Origin: Pseudoduganella aquatica
Lineage (GTDB): Bacteria > Pseudomonadota > Gammaproteobacteria > Burkholderiales > Burkholderiaceae_D
DNA: 64,000 nt
Reading direction: 5' to 3'
Assembly: GCF_009857595.1 (NCBI RefSeq)
Contig: NZ_WWCU01000024.1
Span: forward strand, 1-64,000
The notes below the pieces were generated by a model. It was not told where the DNA came from and did not search any database. It saw nothing but the letters and a program-made list of their open reading frames with translations. Shown here one piece after another: positions 7,754 to 15,281 of the stretch; the stretch's first letter is position 1, and each line of letters opens with the position of its first letter. The position numbers were made by a program, and so were the translations under genes.

Positions 7754-9031
7754 TCAGTTGCGCGAGCGGCACAGCAGCAGCGCGATCAGGCTCAGGCCCG
7801 CTGCGGTGGACAGGTAGTAGCCGACGTAGCCCAGGCCGTAGTGCGTGGCCAGCCAGGTGGCCGCGTAGGGCGCAAGCGAGGCGCCCAGGATGCCAGCCAA
7901 GTTGAACGTGAGCGAGGCACCGGTGTAGCGCACTTCGGCCGGGAACAGCTCGGACAGCATGGTGCCCAGCGGGCCATACGTCATGCCCATCAGGCCCAGG
8001 CCGATCGACATGGCCAGCGTCACTTCCACCGTGCTGCCGGAACCGAACAGCGGCGCCAGCACCAGGCCGAAGGCCATGATCAGCGCGGACACCACGATCA
8101 GCGTCAGGCGGCGGCCGTAGCGGTCCGCCACCAGCGCGGTGACGGGTATGGTCAGGCCGAAGAACAGCACCGAGAACAGCTGCAGTATCAGGAAGTCCTT
8201 GCGCGTGTAGCCCAGCGCGGTGGTGCCCCAGCTCAGGGTGAACACCGTCATCAGGTAGAACAGCACGAAGGTGGCCATGGCCATCAGCGTGCCCAGCACC
8301 AGCATGCGGGTGTGGTCGCGCAGCACGGCCACCACCGGCACCTTCACGCGCTCGCCCTTGTCCAGCACTTTCTGGAAGTCCGGCGTTTCGGTGATCTTCA
8401 GCCGCACGTACAGGCCGACGATGACCAGCAGCGCGCTGGAAACGAAGGGAATGCGCCAGCCGTAGGCGAAGAACTGCGCGTCGGTGAGCACCTGGCTAAG
8501 CAGCAGGAAGATGGAGCCGGACAGGAAGAAGCCTATCGGCGCGCCCAGCTGCGGGAACATGCCGTACCAGGCGCGCTTGCCCGGCGGCGCGTTCTCGGTG
8601 GCCAGCAGCACCGCGCCGCCCCACTCGCCGCCCAGGCCCAGGCCCTGGCCGAAGCGGCACAGCGCCAGCAGCAGCGGCGCCAGCGTGCCGATGCTGGCGT
8701 AGGTCGGCAGCAGGCCGATGGCGACGGTGGACAGGCCCATGGTCAGCAGCGCCGCCACCAGCGTGGCCTTGCGGCCGATGCGGTCGCCGAAGTGGCCGAA
8801 CACGGCCGAGCCTATCGGCCGCGCGAAGAAGGCGATGGCGAAGGTGGCCAGCGACTGCAAGGTGGCGGCGGCCGCGTCGCTGGCCGGGAAGAACAGCTTG
8901 GGGAAGACCAGCACGGCGGCGGTCGCGTAAATATAGAAATCGAAGAATTCGATGGTGGTGCCGATCAGGCTGGCGAACAAAACGGTGCCGGGCGAATTGA
9001 CCTTGTGCGCGCCGGGTTGGGACTGGCTCAT
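7754..9031 (-). CDS. MFS transporter, metabolite:H+ symporter (MHS) family
   Basis: Twelve-helix inner-membrane transporter of 425 residues. Family motifs are IEFFDFYIYATAA in helix 1, GHFGDRIGRK in the loop between helices 2 and 3, and CRFGQGLGLGGEWGGA in helix 4, matching the ProP/ShiA/KgtP branch that takes up organic acids, betaines or similar solutes with protons. The substrate cannot be told from sequence. It is the last gene of a four-gene minus-strand run, 12 bases after the amidase gene. Confidence 0.9.
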   Translation of the reverse strand: MSQSQPGAHKVNSPGTVLFASLIGTTIEFFDFYIYATAAVLVFPKLFFPASDAAAATLQSLATFAIAFFARPIGSAVFGHFGDRIGRKATLVAALLTMGLSTVAIGLLPTYASIGTLAPLLLALCRFGQGLGLGGEWGGAVLLATENAPPGKRAWYGMFPQLGAPIGFFLSGSIFLLLSQVLTDAQFFAYGWRIPFVSSALLVIVGLYVRLKITETPDFQKVLDKGERVKVPVVAVLRDHTRMLVLGTLMAMATFVLFYLMTVFTLSWGTTALGYTRKDFLILQLFSVLFFGLTIPVTALVADRYGRRLTLIVVSALIMAFGLVLAPLFGSGSTVEVTLAMSIGLGLMGMTYGPLGTMLSELFPAEVRYTGASLTFNLAGILGASLAPYAATWLATHYGLGYVGYYLSTAAGLSLIALLLCRSRN

Positions 9032-9043
9032 AACACTCCTGGA

Positions 9044-9670
9044 TTACTTGGGAAGGGACGATTGCAAACGCTGCGTCACCTGGTCGCGGAGGTAGCCGTT
9101 TTCCAGATAGCGGTACAGATTGACACCGGGGCAGACGGTTTGCGCCGAGTAATCCTTGTGGCCGTGGATGGTGGCCGGGGCTACATTGTATTTCATTGCC
9201 AGCAGCGCCATCAGGTCGGCGGTGGCGTCGAGCTGCTTCTGGTTGGGCTGCACTTCCTCGAAGTTGCCCACCACTTCAATCAGCGCGTGGCCGGTGGGGT
9301 CGTATTCGGTGTTGGTATCGCCCGCGTAGTCTATGCTGCGGCCTTCGTAGATGCGGCCGTCGAGGTCGATGATGTAGTGGTAAGGGATGTCCAGCCAGTG
9401 CTTGGTGTTGCGCGACCAGGTCTGCAGGTTGCGCAGGTAGAGCTGCGGGTCCTTCCCCTCGGGGAAAGGCTCGCCCTGGTGGTGCAGCGTGATGTGCTTG
9501 ATGGTGTGCTTGCGCGCCTTGGCCGGATCGGCCGGGGTGCCGCCCCAGGCGGCCACCGATACGATGCGGTTTTCGGTTTCCGCCAGCGCGGGCGGCAGGG
9601 GCGCGGCCCAGGCGGGCAGTTGCAGCAGCAAGGCTGCGGTGGCGGTGGCTACGTAAATCAAGGAACGCAT
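9044..9670 (-). CDS. Secreted N-acetylmuramoyl-L-alanine amidase (Amidase_2/PGRP fold)
   Basis: Encodes 208 residues with an N-terminal signal peptide (1-23, WAAP) and a T7-lysozyme/PGRP-like Zn amidase domain. Probable metal ligands are the His of LHH (63-64), His171 in HGHKDYSAQ and Cys180 in TVCPG; the tyrosine of IPYHYIID is also typical. It should cut the lactyl-peptide bond of peptidoglycan or muropeptides in the periplasm. Its ATG directly abuts the thioredoxin stop, so the two are coupled. Confidence 0.88.
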   Translation of the reverse strand: MRSLIYVATATAALLLQLPAWAAPLPPALAETENRIVSVAAWGGTPADPAKARKHTIKHITLHHQGEPFPEGKDPQLYLRNLQTWSRNTKHWLDIPYHYIIDLDGRIYEGRSIDYAGDTNTEYDPTGHALIEVVGNFEEVQPNQKQLDATADLMALLAMKYNVAPATIHGHKDYSAQTVCPGVNLYRYLENGYLRDQVTQRLQSSLPK

Positions 9671-9994
9671 TTATTCTCCTGTTATGTGCGCAAAGCCTGC
9701 GCGGATTTCGTCGGCATTCTCGGGCCGCACCACGCGCGCCACTTCCTGGCCGTCGCGCAGGAAGACCAGCGTGGGCCACAGCTTTACGCGGAAGGAGCGG
9801 CCCAGCAAGCGGCCCGGCCCATCCTCCACCTTGTAGTGCGGCACCTGCGCGTGGTCAGCGTAGGCTTCCGCCAGCGCCGGCTGGGCGGAGCGGCAGTAGC
9901 CGCACCAATTGGTGCCGAACTCCAGCACCGCCGGTCCGCGCAGCGCGTCGATCTCGGCGCGCGTGGGCGCGCTTTCCTTGTAGGTCGTTTCCAT
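9671..9994 (-). CDS. Thioredoxin-family protein
   Basis: A 107-residue thioredoxin fold without a signal peptide, so cytoplasmic. The active site is WCGYC (Cys31, Cys34) rather than WCGPC, and the cis-proline is in KLWPTLVFL. The replacement of Pro by Tyr suggests redox properties unlike canonical TrxA. It lies between the ChaN lipoprotein gene (28 bases upstream) and the amidase gene (no gap). Confidence 0.85.
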   Translation of the reverse strand: METTYKESAPTRAEIDALRGPAVLEFGTNWCGYCRSAQPALAEAYADHAQVPHYKVEDGPGRLLGRSFRVKLWPTLVFLRDGQEVARVVRPENADEIRAGFAHITGE

Positions 9995-10022
9995 TATCCC
10001 GTCCTCCTTATGCCTGCATGAT

Positions 10023-10847
10023 CTACGATTTCGGTTTCAGGCTGGCGCACGGGTCCGGGCGCTGCTTCTTCGGCACCGTGTAGCTGGCATCGTACAGGCC
10101 GGGCGCGGCGGCGCTCTCCACATAGCCCACGCTGCGCACCGTCAGCTTCGGCTCCAGCGCGTTGAGCCAGCGCGGCACGCCGTAGTCCTTGCGCACATGG
10201 CCGTTGCCGGCGATGAGCACCACGTCGCGCGGCTGCTGGGCGCGCAACAGCTTGGCCATCCAGATGTCGCGCGCCACCTGGGCGTTGACCATGCCGGGCA
10301 CCATCATGTCCGGCAGCATATTGCAATGGCCGGCCACGATTTCCTTTTGCTGCCCCTGCACGATGTCGGACGGCAGCGCTTCCTTCAGGCGGTAGTCGGC
10401 CACGGTTTTGTCGTCGAAGCTGGAGGCCACGCCGTCGCGCACCACCAGCGAGGCGTCCTTGCGCGACAGGTTGGCGGCGATCAGCGGCAGGTCGTAGCGC
10501 AGCGCCAGGTCGATGATGGGGCGGTACTGGTCCCAGTCCCAGCGCGGCCCGGCCATCACGAGGATGACGCACTGCGCGTCGCGGCAGTCCTTCTGCGCCT
10601 TGTTGAGCAAGGCCTGGTTTTCGCGATCGAACTGTTCCATGGCGATGGCGGGACGCCAGCCGGCCTCCACGCGCTGGAACAGGTGCTGGTAGCGCAGCTT
10701 GTGGCCGTCGGGATTGTCGTGCACCTCGCCCAGCAGCAGGACTTGCGGGTTGGCGGTGACGGGTTCGGATGGGGGTTTGTTCTTGCTGCCTGCACAGCCG
10801 GCGATGGCGGCGGCGACCAGCAGCAGCGCGGGTAGGGAGCGGTTCAT
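10023..10847 (-). CDS. ChaN-family lipoprotein
   Basis: A 274-residue lipoprotein: lipobox IAGC with acylated Cys18, then a ChaN-like (DUF399) domain starting VLLLGEVHDNPDGH and containing AMEQFD and IAGNGHVRKDYG, the conserved His-bearing blocks of the family. ChaN from Campylobacter is an iron-regulated haem-binding lipoprotein; whether this one binds haem is unproven. It opens the ChaN-thioredoxin-amidase-MFS operon and is divergent from the PEP-CTERM gene. Confidence 0.85.
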   Translation of the reverse strand: MNRSLPALLLVAAAIAGCAGSKNKPPSEPVTANPQVLLLGEVHDNPDGHKLRYQHLFQRVEAGWRPAIAMEQFDRENQALLNKAQKDCRDAQCVILVMAGPRWDWDQYRPIIDLALRYDLPLIAANLSRKDASLVVRDGVASSFDDKTVADYRLKEALPSDIVQGQQKEIVAGHCNMLPDMMVPGMVNAQVARDIWMAKLLRAQQPRDVVLIAGNGHVRKDYGVPRWLNALEPKLTVRSVGYVESAAAPGLYDASYTVPKKQRPDPCASLKPKS

Positions 10848-10892
10848 ATGCCTTGGGTTGGTGGGTGGATCAAATCCCCCCTAGTCTATCCC

Positions 10893-10915
10893 AAGTGTCG
10901 ATTTTCTTTACACTT
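10893..10915. promoter_or_regulatory. Candidate upstream activator site for the PEP-CTERM gene
   Basis: AAGTGT and ACACTT form an inverted repeat with an 11-base spacer. Its centre is about 100 bases before the predicted sigma-54 transcription start, the usual position for an enhancer-binding protein such as PrsR. The assignment is inferred from position and symmetry only. Confidence 0.45.
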
Positions 10916-10974
10916 CCGGCCTGCTCTTTTGCAAATATTCCATTAGCCAGCTGATTTTAAAGGACATTTCCTCA

Positions 10975-10991
10975 TTGGCATAAATATTGCT
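10975..10991 (+). promoter_or_regulatory. Candidate sigma-54 (-24/-12) promoter
   Basis: TTGGCATAAATATTGCT matches the RpoN consensus, with GG at 10977-10978 and GC at 10989-10990 separated by exactly 10 bases. It is 41 bases before the start codon of the PEP-CTERM gene, and an RpoN dependence is known for many PEP-CTERM genes. Confidence 0.7.
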
Positions 10992-11031
10992 TTATTGCAT
11001 GTTTAAGTCGCTATTATAAAGAAAGCCGCAA

Positions 11032-11640
11032 TTGAAAAAACTGCACTCCCTTCTCGCCTGCGCACTGGCCGCAGCCGCCATCGCCCAGCCTGTGCAAGCC
11101 ACGCCGGTGTCCTTCTCGTGGAGCGCCACCTACGGCGGCGCGAACCTGGCGCAATTCTCGCTCAATACCGGCGACAAGATCAGCGGCATCATCACCTACG
11201 ACGCCGCGCAAGCCTACAAGCACGCCTATGGCGGCATGGGCACGGTCACGGGCTACCAATATTGGGACAGCCCGCTGCTGGAGACCAGCATCAACCTGGG
11301 CAGCCTGCATCAGACCATCGACCTGTACGCCATGGTGACCAATAACTTCTGGGCCGGCGACCAGGTGGTCTTCCGTGCCGATACCACGCCGTTCGGCCGT
11401 TTCGACCTGACGCTGGCCAACGGCACCAACCTGAATCTGTACAACTCGCTCAACCTGCCAAACACCATCGACCTGTCGCAGTTCACCAGCAGCTATATGG
11501 CCATCGGCAACTGGAACGGCAACAATGCCGTGACCTCCTTCGGCCCTGCGTCGGCCGTGCCGGAACCGGCCTCGATGGCCCTGTTCGGCCTGGGCCTGGC
11601 AGGCCTGGCGGCAACGCGCCGCAAGCGCAAACCCGAGTAA
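11032..11640 (+). CDS. PEP-CTERM sorting-domain surface protein
   Basis: A 202-residue exported protein: signal peptide (1-23, ending VQAT), a beta-rich central region without recognised fold, and the C-terminal tripartite signal VPEPASM, a glycine/alanine/leucine helix and a TRRKRK basic tail. These tags are cut and sorted by EpsH/exosortase in exopolysaccharide-producing Gram-negatives. The start is TTG at 11032, directly before KKLHSLL; no in-frame ATG gives a signal peptide. A sigma-54 site and a dyad lie upstream. No exosortase gene is in the window. Confidence 0.88.
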   Translation: MKKLHSLLACALAAAAIAQPVQATPVSFSWSATYGGANLAQFSLNTGDKISGIITYDAAQAYKHAYGGMGTVTGYQYWDSPLLETSINLGSLHQTIDLYAMVTNNFWAGDQVVFRADTTPFGRFDLTLANGTNLNLYNSLNLPNTIDLSQFTSSYMAIGNWNGNNAVTSFGPASAVPEPASMALFGLGLAGLAATRRKRKPE

Positions 11641-11660
11641 GGGTAAAGCGGGCCGGCAAC

Positions 11661-11690
11661 GGCGGGTTACGCTTCGCTAACCCGCCCTAC
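11661..11690 (-). repeat. REP element 6, containing the stop of the DHA2 transporter gene
   Basis: GGCGGGTTACGC arm at 11661, minimal loop, GCTAACCCGCC arm and CTAC at 11687-11690. The transporter frame on the minus strand reads the whole element and stops at the TTA at 11667-11669. It lies between convergent genes. Confidence 0.9.
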
Positions 11691-13064
11691 GCGGCCGGCG
11701 CGGCCGACGCATTGCCAGGCGATGCCAGCGGCGGCCAGCAGCAGCACGGCCGAGATGGCCAGCGCAATGCGCAGCCCGCTCATGGCGGCGCCGGGATAGA
11801 CGGAGGCGACCATGGAGCCGTACACCGCCACACCCAGCGCGCCGCCCACCTGGCGCGCGGTGTTCAGCACGGCGGACGCGGTGCCGGCCTGGCCCGTGCC
11901 CACGCTGGACAGGATGGAGGTGGTCATGGCCGGCACGGCCAGCCCCATGCCGGCCGGGATCAAAGCCAGGCCGGGCAGCATGGCCCAGAAACCCGCATGG
12001 TCCGAGATGCCGAACAGGCCCAGCAGCGCATAGCCGCCCGCGCCGATCACGCCGCCAACTATCATCGGCGTCCTCAGCCCGGTGCGCGCCGACACGCGGC
12101 CGCTGGCGATATTCGAGAAGATGAAGGTGCCCGTCAGCGGCAAGAACATCACGCCGGCCGCCAGCGCCGTGTAGCCGCGCACGCTCTGCAGGTAAAAGCT
12201 CAGCACGAAGATCACGCCGTAGTAGGCAAAGTTCACCAGCACGCCGAAGGCCACCGCGCCGCTGAAGCCCGCGCTGCGGAACAGCGCCAGCGGCAGCATG
12301 GGCGCCTTGCTGCGCTCCTCCACCAGCAGGAACACGGCGAAGGCCGCGGCGGCCAGCGCCAGGCCGCCCTGCACCACCGCGTGGGTCCAGCCCAGCGCAT
12401 GCACTTCGATGACGGCGCCGATAAAGGCGGTCAGCGCCACCACGGCCAGCAGCTGGCCCGGCATGTCGAAGGCGCGGCCGGGATCCTTGCCCGCCGCGGC
12501 CGGCACGGTGCGCAGCGTGAGCCAGCCGCCCGCCAGGCAGAGCGGAATATTGACCCAGAAGATGCTGCGCCAGCCGGCCAGCTCCAGCAGCACCGCGCCC
12601 AGCACCGGGCCGATGGCGATCGACACGCCGCCGGCCGCCGTCCACCAGCCCACGGCCTTGGCCAGCTGCGCCTTGTCGTGCGCGTAGGCCGCGTTCAGGA
12701 TGGCCAGCGAACTGGGCACCAGCAGCGCCGCGCCTATGCCCTGGACGGCGCGGGCGAGGTTGAGCATGACGGCGCCGGTGGCCGCCGCGCAGGCCAGCGA
12801 GGCCAGCGTGAACAGCCAGAAGCCGGCCAGGAAGACGCGGCGCGAGCCGAACTTGTCGCCCAGCACGCCGGCCGAGAGCAGGAAGACGGCGAAACCCAGG
12901 GTGTAGGCGTCCACCACCCATTGCAGGTCCCCAACGCTGGCGCCGAGGTCCCGCCCCATGCGGGGCAAGGCGACGTTGACGATGGTGACGTCGAGCTGGA
13001 CGATGATGAAGGCGAAGCTGCAGGCCAGCAATACAGCGCGCGAGGGTGTGGTGGCGGTTTTCAT
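11667..13064 (-). CDS. MFS drug-efflux transporter, DHA2 (EmrB/QacA) family
   Basis: A 465-residue, 14-helix-type exporter. Motifs are QLDVTIVNVALP in helix 1 (the DHA2 signature), GDKFGSRRVFLAG after helix 2, and the helix 5 motif C region GGVSIAIGPVLGAVL. I chose ATG at 13064; the frame continues upstream to 13130 but would invade the control region. The last residues GRVGRVSEA and the stop are encoded by REP 6. It is divergent from a LysR regulator 77 bases away, which probably controls it. Confidence 0.9.
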   Translation of the reverse strand: MKTATTPSRAVLLACSFAFIIVQLDVTIVNVALPRMGRDLGASVGDLQWVVDAYTLGFAVFLLSAGVLGDKFGSRRVFLAGFWLFTLASLACAAATGAVMLNLARAVQGIGAALLVPSSLAILNAAYAHDKAQLAKAVGWWTAAGGVSIAIGPVLGAVLLELAGWRSIFWVNIPLCLAGGWLTLRTVPAAAGKDPGRAFDMPGQLLAVVALTAFIGAVIEVHALGWTHAVVQGGLALAAAAFAVFLLVEERSKAPMLPLALFRSAGFSGAVAFGVLVNFAYYGVIFVLSFYLQSVRGYTALAAGVMFLPLTGTFIFSNIASGRVSARTGLRTPMIVGGVIGAGGYALLGLFGISDHAGFWAMLPGLALIPAGMGLAVPAMTTSILSSVGTGQAGTASAVLNTARQVGGALGVAVYGSMVASVYPGAAMSGLRIALAISAVLLLAAAGIAWQCVGRAGRVGRVSEA

Positions 13065-13109
13065 GCTTCCACTATAGGCGGGTTTGCATATCCCGAAAAA
13101 TGAATAATA

Positions 13110-13123
13110 ATGAATACATTCAT
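13110..13123. promoter_or_regulatory. Candidate LysR operator
   Basis: ATGAAT and ATTCAT form an inverted repeat with a 2-base spacer, inside an AT-rich 77-base divergent promoter region between the DHA2 exporter and the LysR gene. Its position suits an autoregulatory and target site; binding is inferred. Confidence 0.4.
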
Positions 13124-13141
13124 CATGCAAAGAGAAAGATC

Positions 13142-14020
13142 ATGGAACTGTCCGCGCTCCGCATTTTCCAGGCCGTGGCCGAAGAAGGCAGCGTCACCCA
13201 GGCGGCGGCGCGGCTGAACCGGGTGCAGTCCAATGTGTCGGCCCGGCTGGCGCAGCTGGAGGAGGCGCTGGGCGTGCCGCTGTTCCACCGCTCCGGCCGG
13301 CGCCTGCTGATTACCGCCGAGGGCGAGCGCCTGCTGGCCTACGCAGGCCGTTTGCTGACCCTGGCCGACGAGGCGCAGGCGGCGGTGCGCGGCGACCAGC
13401 GCCCGGCCGGCCAGCTGCGCATCGGCGCCATGGAAACGGCGGCGGCGGCGCGCCTGCCGCTGGTGCTGGCGGCCTTCCACCGCCGGCATCCTGAGGTGGA
13501 CCTGCTGCTGGAAACCGCCCCCACCGACCAGCTGGTGCAGGCGGTGCTGAACCACAAGCTGGACGTGGCCCTGGTGGCCGCACCGGTGCTGCGGCCGGAA
13601 CTGGCGCAGCTGGCGGTGTTCGAGGAGGAGCTGGTGCTGCTGACCGACGCCGCGCAAGGCCCGGTGCGCAGCCCGCGCGACGTGGCGCGGCGCGCGCTGC
13701 TGGTGTTCCGCAGCGGCTGCGCCTACCGGCGGCGGCTGGAAAACTGGTTCGCGGAAGCGGACGTGGCCACCACCCGCGTCTCGGAATTCGGCACCTTCGA
13801 GGCGATACTGGGCTGCGTGGCCGCCGGCATGGGCGTGGCGCTCATGCCCAAAGAGGTGTTGAAGCAGCGCCAGCTTGGAAGCAGCATCCAGTGCCACACG
13901 CTGCCGCCGCAGACGGCCCTGGTGCAGACCATGCTGGTCTGGCGCGGCGACGTGCTGCACCATCCGGCGCGGCACGCTTTCGCGGCGTGCTTCGACGCCG
14001 GAATTAGCCCCGCAGCCTAG
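13142..14020 (+). CDS. LysR-family transcriptional regulator
   Basis: A 292-residue regulator with N-terminal winged helix-turn-helix (residues 1-60: ALRIFQAVAEEGSVTQAAA, then LNRVQSNVSARLAQLEEALG) and a substrate-binding-like effector domain from about 90. ATG at 13142 was chosen over upstream in-frame starts because the HTH begins immediately after it and AGAGA precedes it. It is divergent from a DHA2 efflux gene, the standard layout for a regulator of its neighbour. Its stop overlaps the stop of the convergent small membrane protein gene. Confidence 0.92.
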   Translation: MELSALRIFQAVAEEGSVTQAAARLNRVQSNVSARLAQLEEALGVPLFHRSGRRLLITAEGERLLAYAGRLLTLADEAQAAVRGDQRPAGQLRIGAMETAAAARLPLVLAAFHRRHPEVDLLLETAPTDQLVQAVLNHKLDVALVAAPVLRPELAQLAVFEEELVLLTDAAQGPVRSPRDVARRALLVFRSGCAYRRRLENWFAEADVATTRVSEFGTFEAILGCVAAGMGVALMPKEVLKQRQLGSSIQCHTLPPQTALVQTMLVWRGDVLHHPARHAFAACFDAGISPAA

Positions 14021-14193
14021 CGGCCCAGGCCGCACACGGCGGCGATATTGCCGACCGAAATGCCGCTGGCAATGGCGCGGCCGACGCAGCCAGCCTTCTG
14101 CAAGCCGTTGTCCGACAGCGCAAACGAGCCCACCACCAGCGCCACCACCAGGCCAGCCATGATCAGCGCGCCCTTGTAGAGATCTTTGTTCAT
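14017..14193 (-). CDS. Small single-pass membrane protein
   Basis: A 58-residue protein with one hydrophobic helix (about 9-26, KGALIMAGLVVALVVGSFAL) and a short tail containing two cysteines (36 and 54) and several glycines. ATG at 14193 fits best, since upstream extension adds an unlikely sequence; the ribosome site is weak. Function is unknown. Its stop codon overlaps that of the LysR gene on the other strand. Confidence 0.6.
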   Translation of the reverse strand: MNKDLYKGALIMAGLVVALVVGSFALSDNGLQKAGCVGRAIASGISVGNIAAVCGLGR

Positions 14194-14238
14194 TTTTGTT
14201 GCCGCAGAGCAAAATAATGCGCCATTGTAGCGCAAACG

Positions 14239-14640
14239 CTAAGGCAGGGCTGCAATCACATAATCGAGTGTATAGAAGTGCTTGCCGCCCTCGTTGCGTA
14301 TGTCCAGTTTACCACTGAGGCCGGTCAGTTCGCCGCTGCCCGAATCGGGCACCACCAGCACGCTCAGGCTGGGCTGGCCGCGGTCCATGATGCCGCTGTG
14401 CTGCAGGGTAAAGCCGCCGCTCAGGCCATTGAGCGTGCCCTCCACGCGCTCCATGGCCACGTAGCCGGCCGATCCTTGCGCCGCGCCCATAAAGCTCAGC
14501 ATTTCCCCGTTGCCGCTGGCCTCCAGCGCGCCGTGGTAGCGCTTGTCCAGCACCATGCGGTGCAGGCCGAAGCCGGACGCGCCCACCGACATGTGTTCGG
14601 GACTCATTGTGACGTTGAACTCGCCTTCCACCACTGCCAT
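14239..14640 (-). CDS. DUF3224-type protein
   Basis: A 133-residue soluble protein beginning MAVVEGEFNV, with the family features of a small beta-barrel: SFMGAAQGSAGYVAMERVEGTL in the middle and GSGELTGLSGKLDI followed by HFYTLDY at the end. Members of this family are often near lyases or resistance genes but have no firm function. GAGGAG lies 10 bases before the ATG at 14640. It is 28 bases after the DUF1697 gene on the same strand. Confidence 0.85.
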   Translation of the reverse strand: MAVVEGEFNVTMSPEHMSVGASGFGLHRMVLDKRYHGALEASGNGEMLSFMGAAQGSAGYVAMERVEGTLNGLSGGFTLQHSGIMDRGQPSLSVLVVPDSGSGELTGLSGKLDIRNEGGKHFYTLDYVIAALP

Positions 14641-14668
14641 GATGCGCTCCTCGTGTGAATTTGGGGAC

Positions 14669-15220
14669 TCAGCGCTCGCAGGCGAGCGCGTGCAATTTAT
14701 TGATCGTGGTCCAGTTGCGGGTGGTGACGGCGTCGCCCAGCAGCTTGCCCATGGCGGCGGCCGCGCGGCTGGCCAGCACGCCGTCCGCGCACCACAGGTA
14801 GGCGGCCCAGCGGCCCAGCGCAAACGCTTCCGGGGTCCAGTCCTGGCGCGCCAGCGGCTGCAGCTTGCCGCTGTCGGCCGGGTTGGTCAGCACGGCCACC
14901 AGCAGGCGCGCCGGATCGTCCGCCAGCGCGTGCAGGCTGTTGTCCTCCACCACCTGGGACAGCTGGCCGGCCTCCAGCACCGTCACGCGCGCGCCCACGC
15001 CCAGCTTGAGCACCAGCGCCTCCTCGATGCGGACGGCGGCTTCGGCGCCGCCGCAGGCGCCGTCCGGACAGTCGTACACCACGTTGCCGCTGTTGAGCAC
15101 CGTGCGCACGTCGTCGTAACCCAGGTCGGTAATCAGCTTGCGCAGGTCGGCCATGGCCACGCGTTTGGCGCGGCCCACGTTGATGCCGCGCAGCAGGGCG
15201 ATCTGCCTGCGTATTGCCAT
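14669..15220 (-). CDS. DUF1697-type protein
   Basis: A 183-residue protein starting MAIRRQIALLRGINVGRAKR, the diagnostic opening of DUF1697 (LLRGINVGG-like), followed by DLGYDDVRTVLNSGNVVY. Function is unknown across the family. GGAGA and AAGG precede the ATG at 15220; the frame extends upstream into the sensor kinase end without family similarity. Probably co-transcribed with the DUF3224 gene downstream. Confidence 0.88.
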   Translation of the reverse strand: MAIRRQIALLRGINVGRAKRVAMADLRKLITDLGYDDVRTVLNSGNVVYDCPDGACGGAEAAVRIEEALVLKLGVGARVTVLEAGQLSQVVEDNSLHALADDPARLLVAVLTNPADSGKLQPLARQDWTPEAFALGRWAAYLWCADGVLASRAAAAMGKLLGDAVTTRNWTTINKLHALACER

Positions 15221-15281
15221 CCTTGTCTCCTTCACGGCAAAGCCATAGTATGCGGCAGCTGGAATTTGAGCGGCGTGCGCT

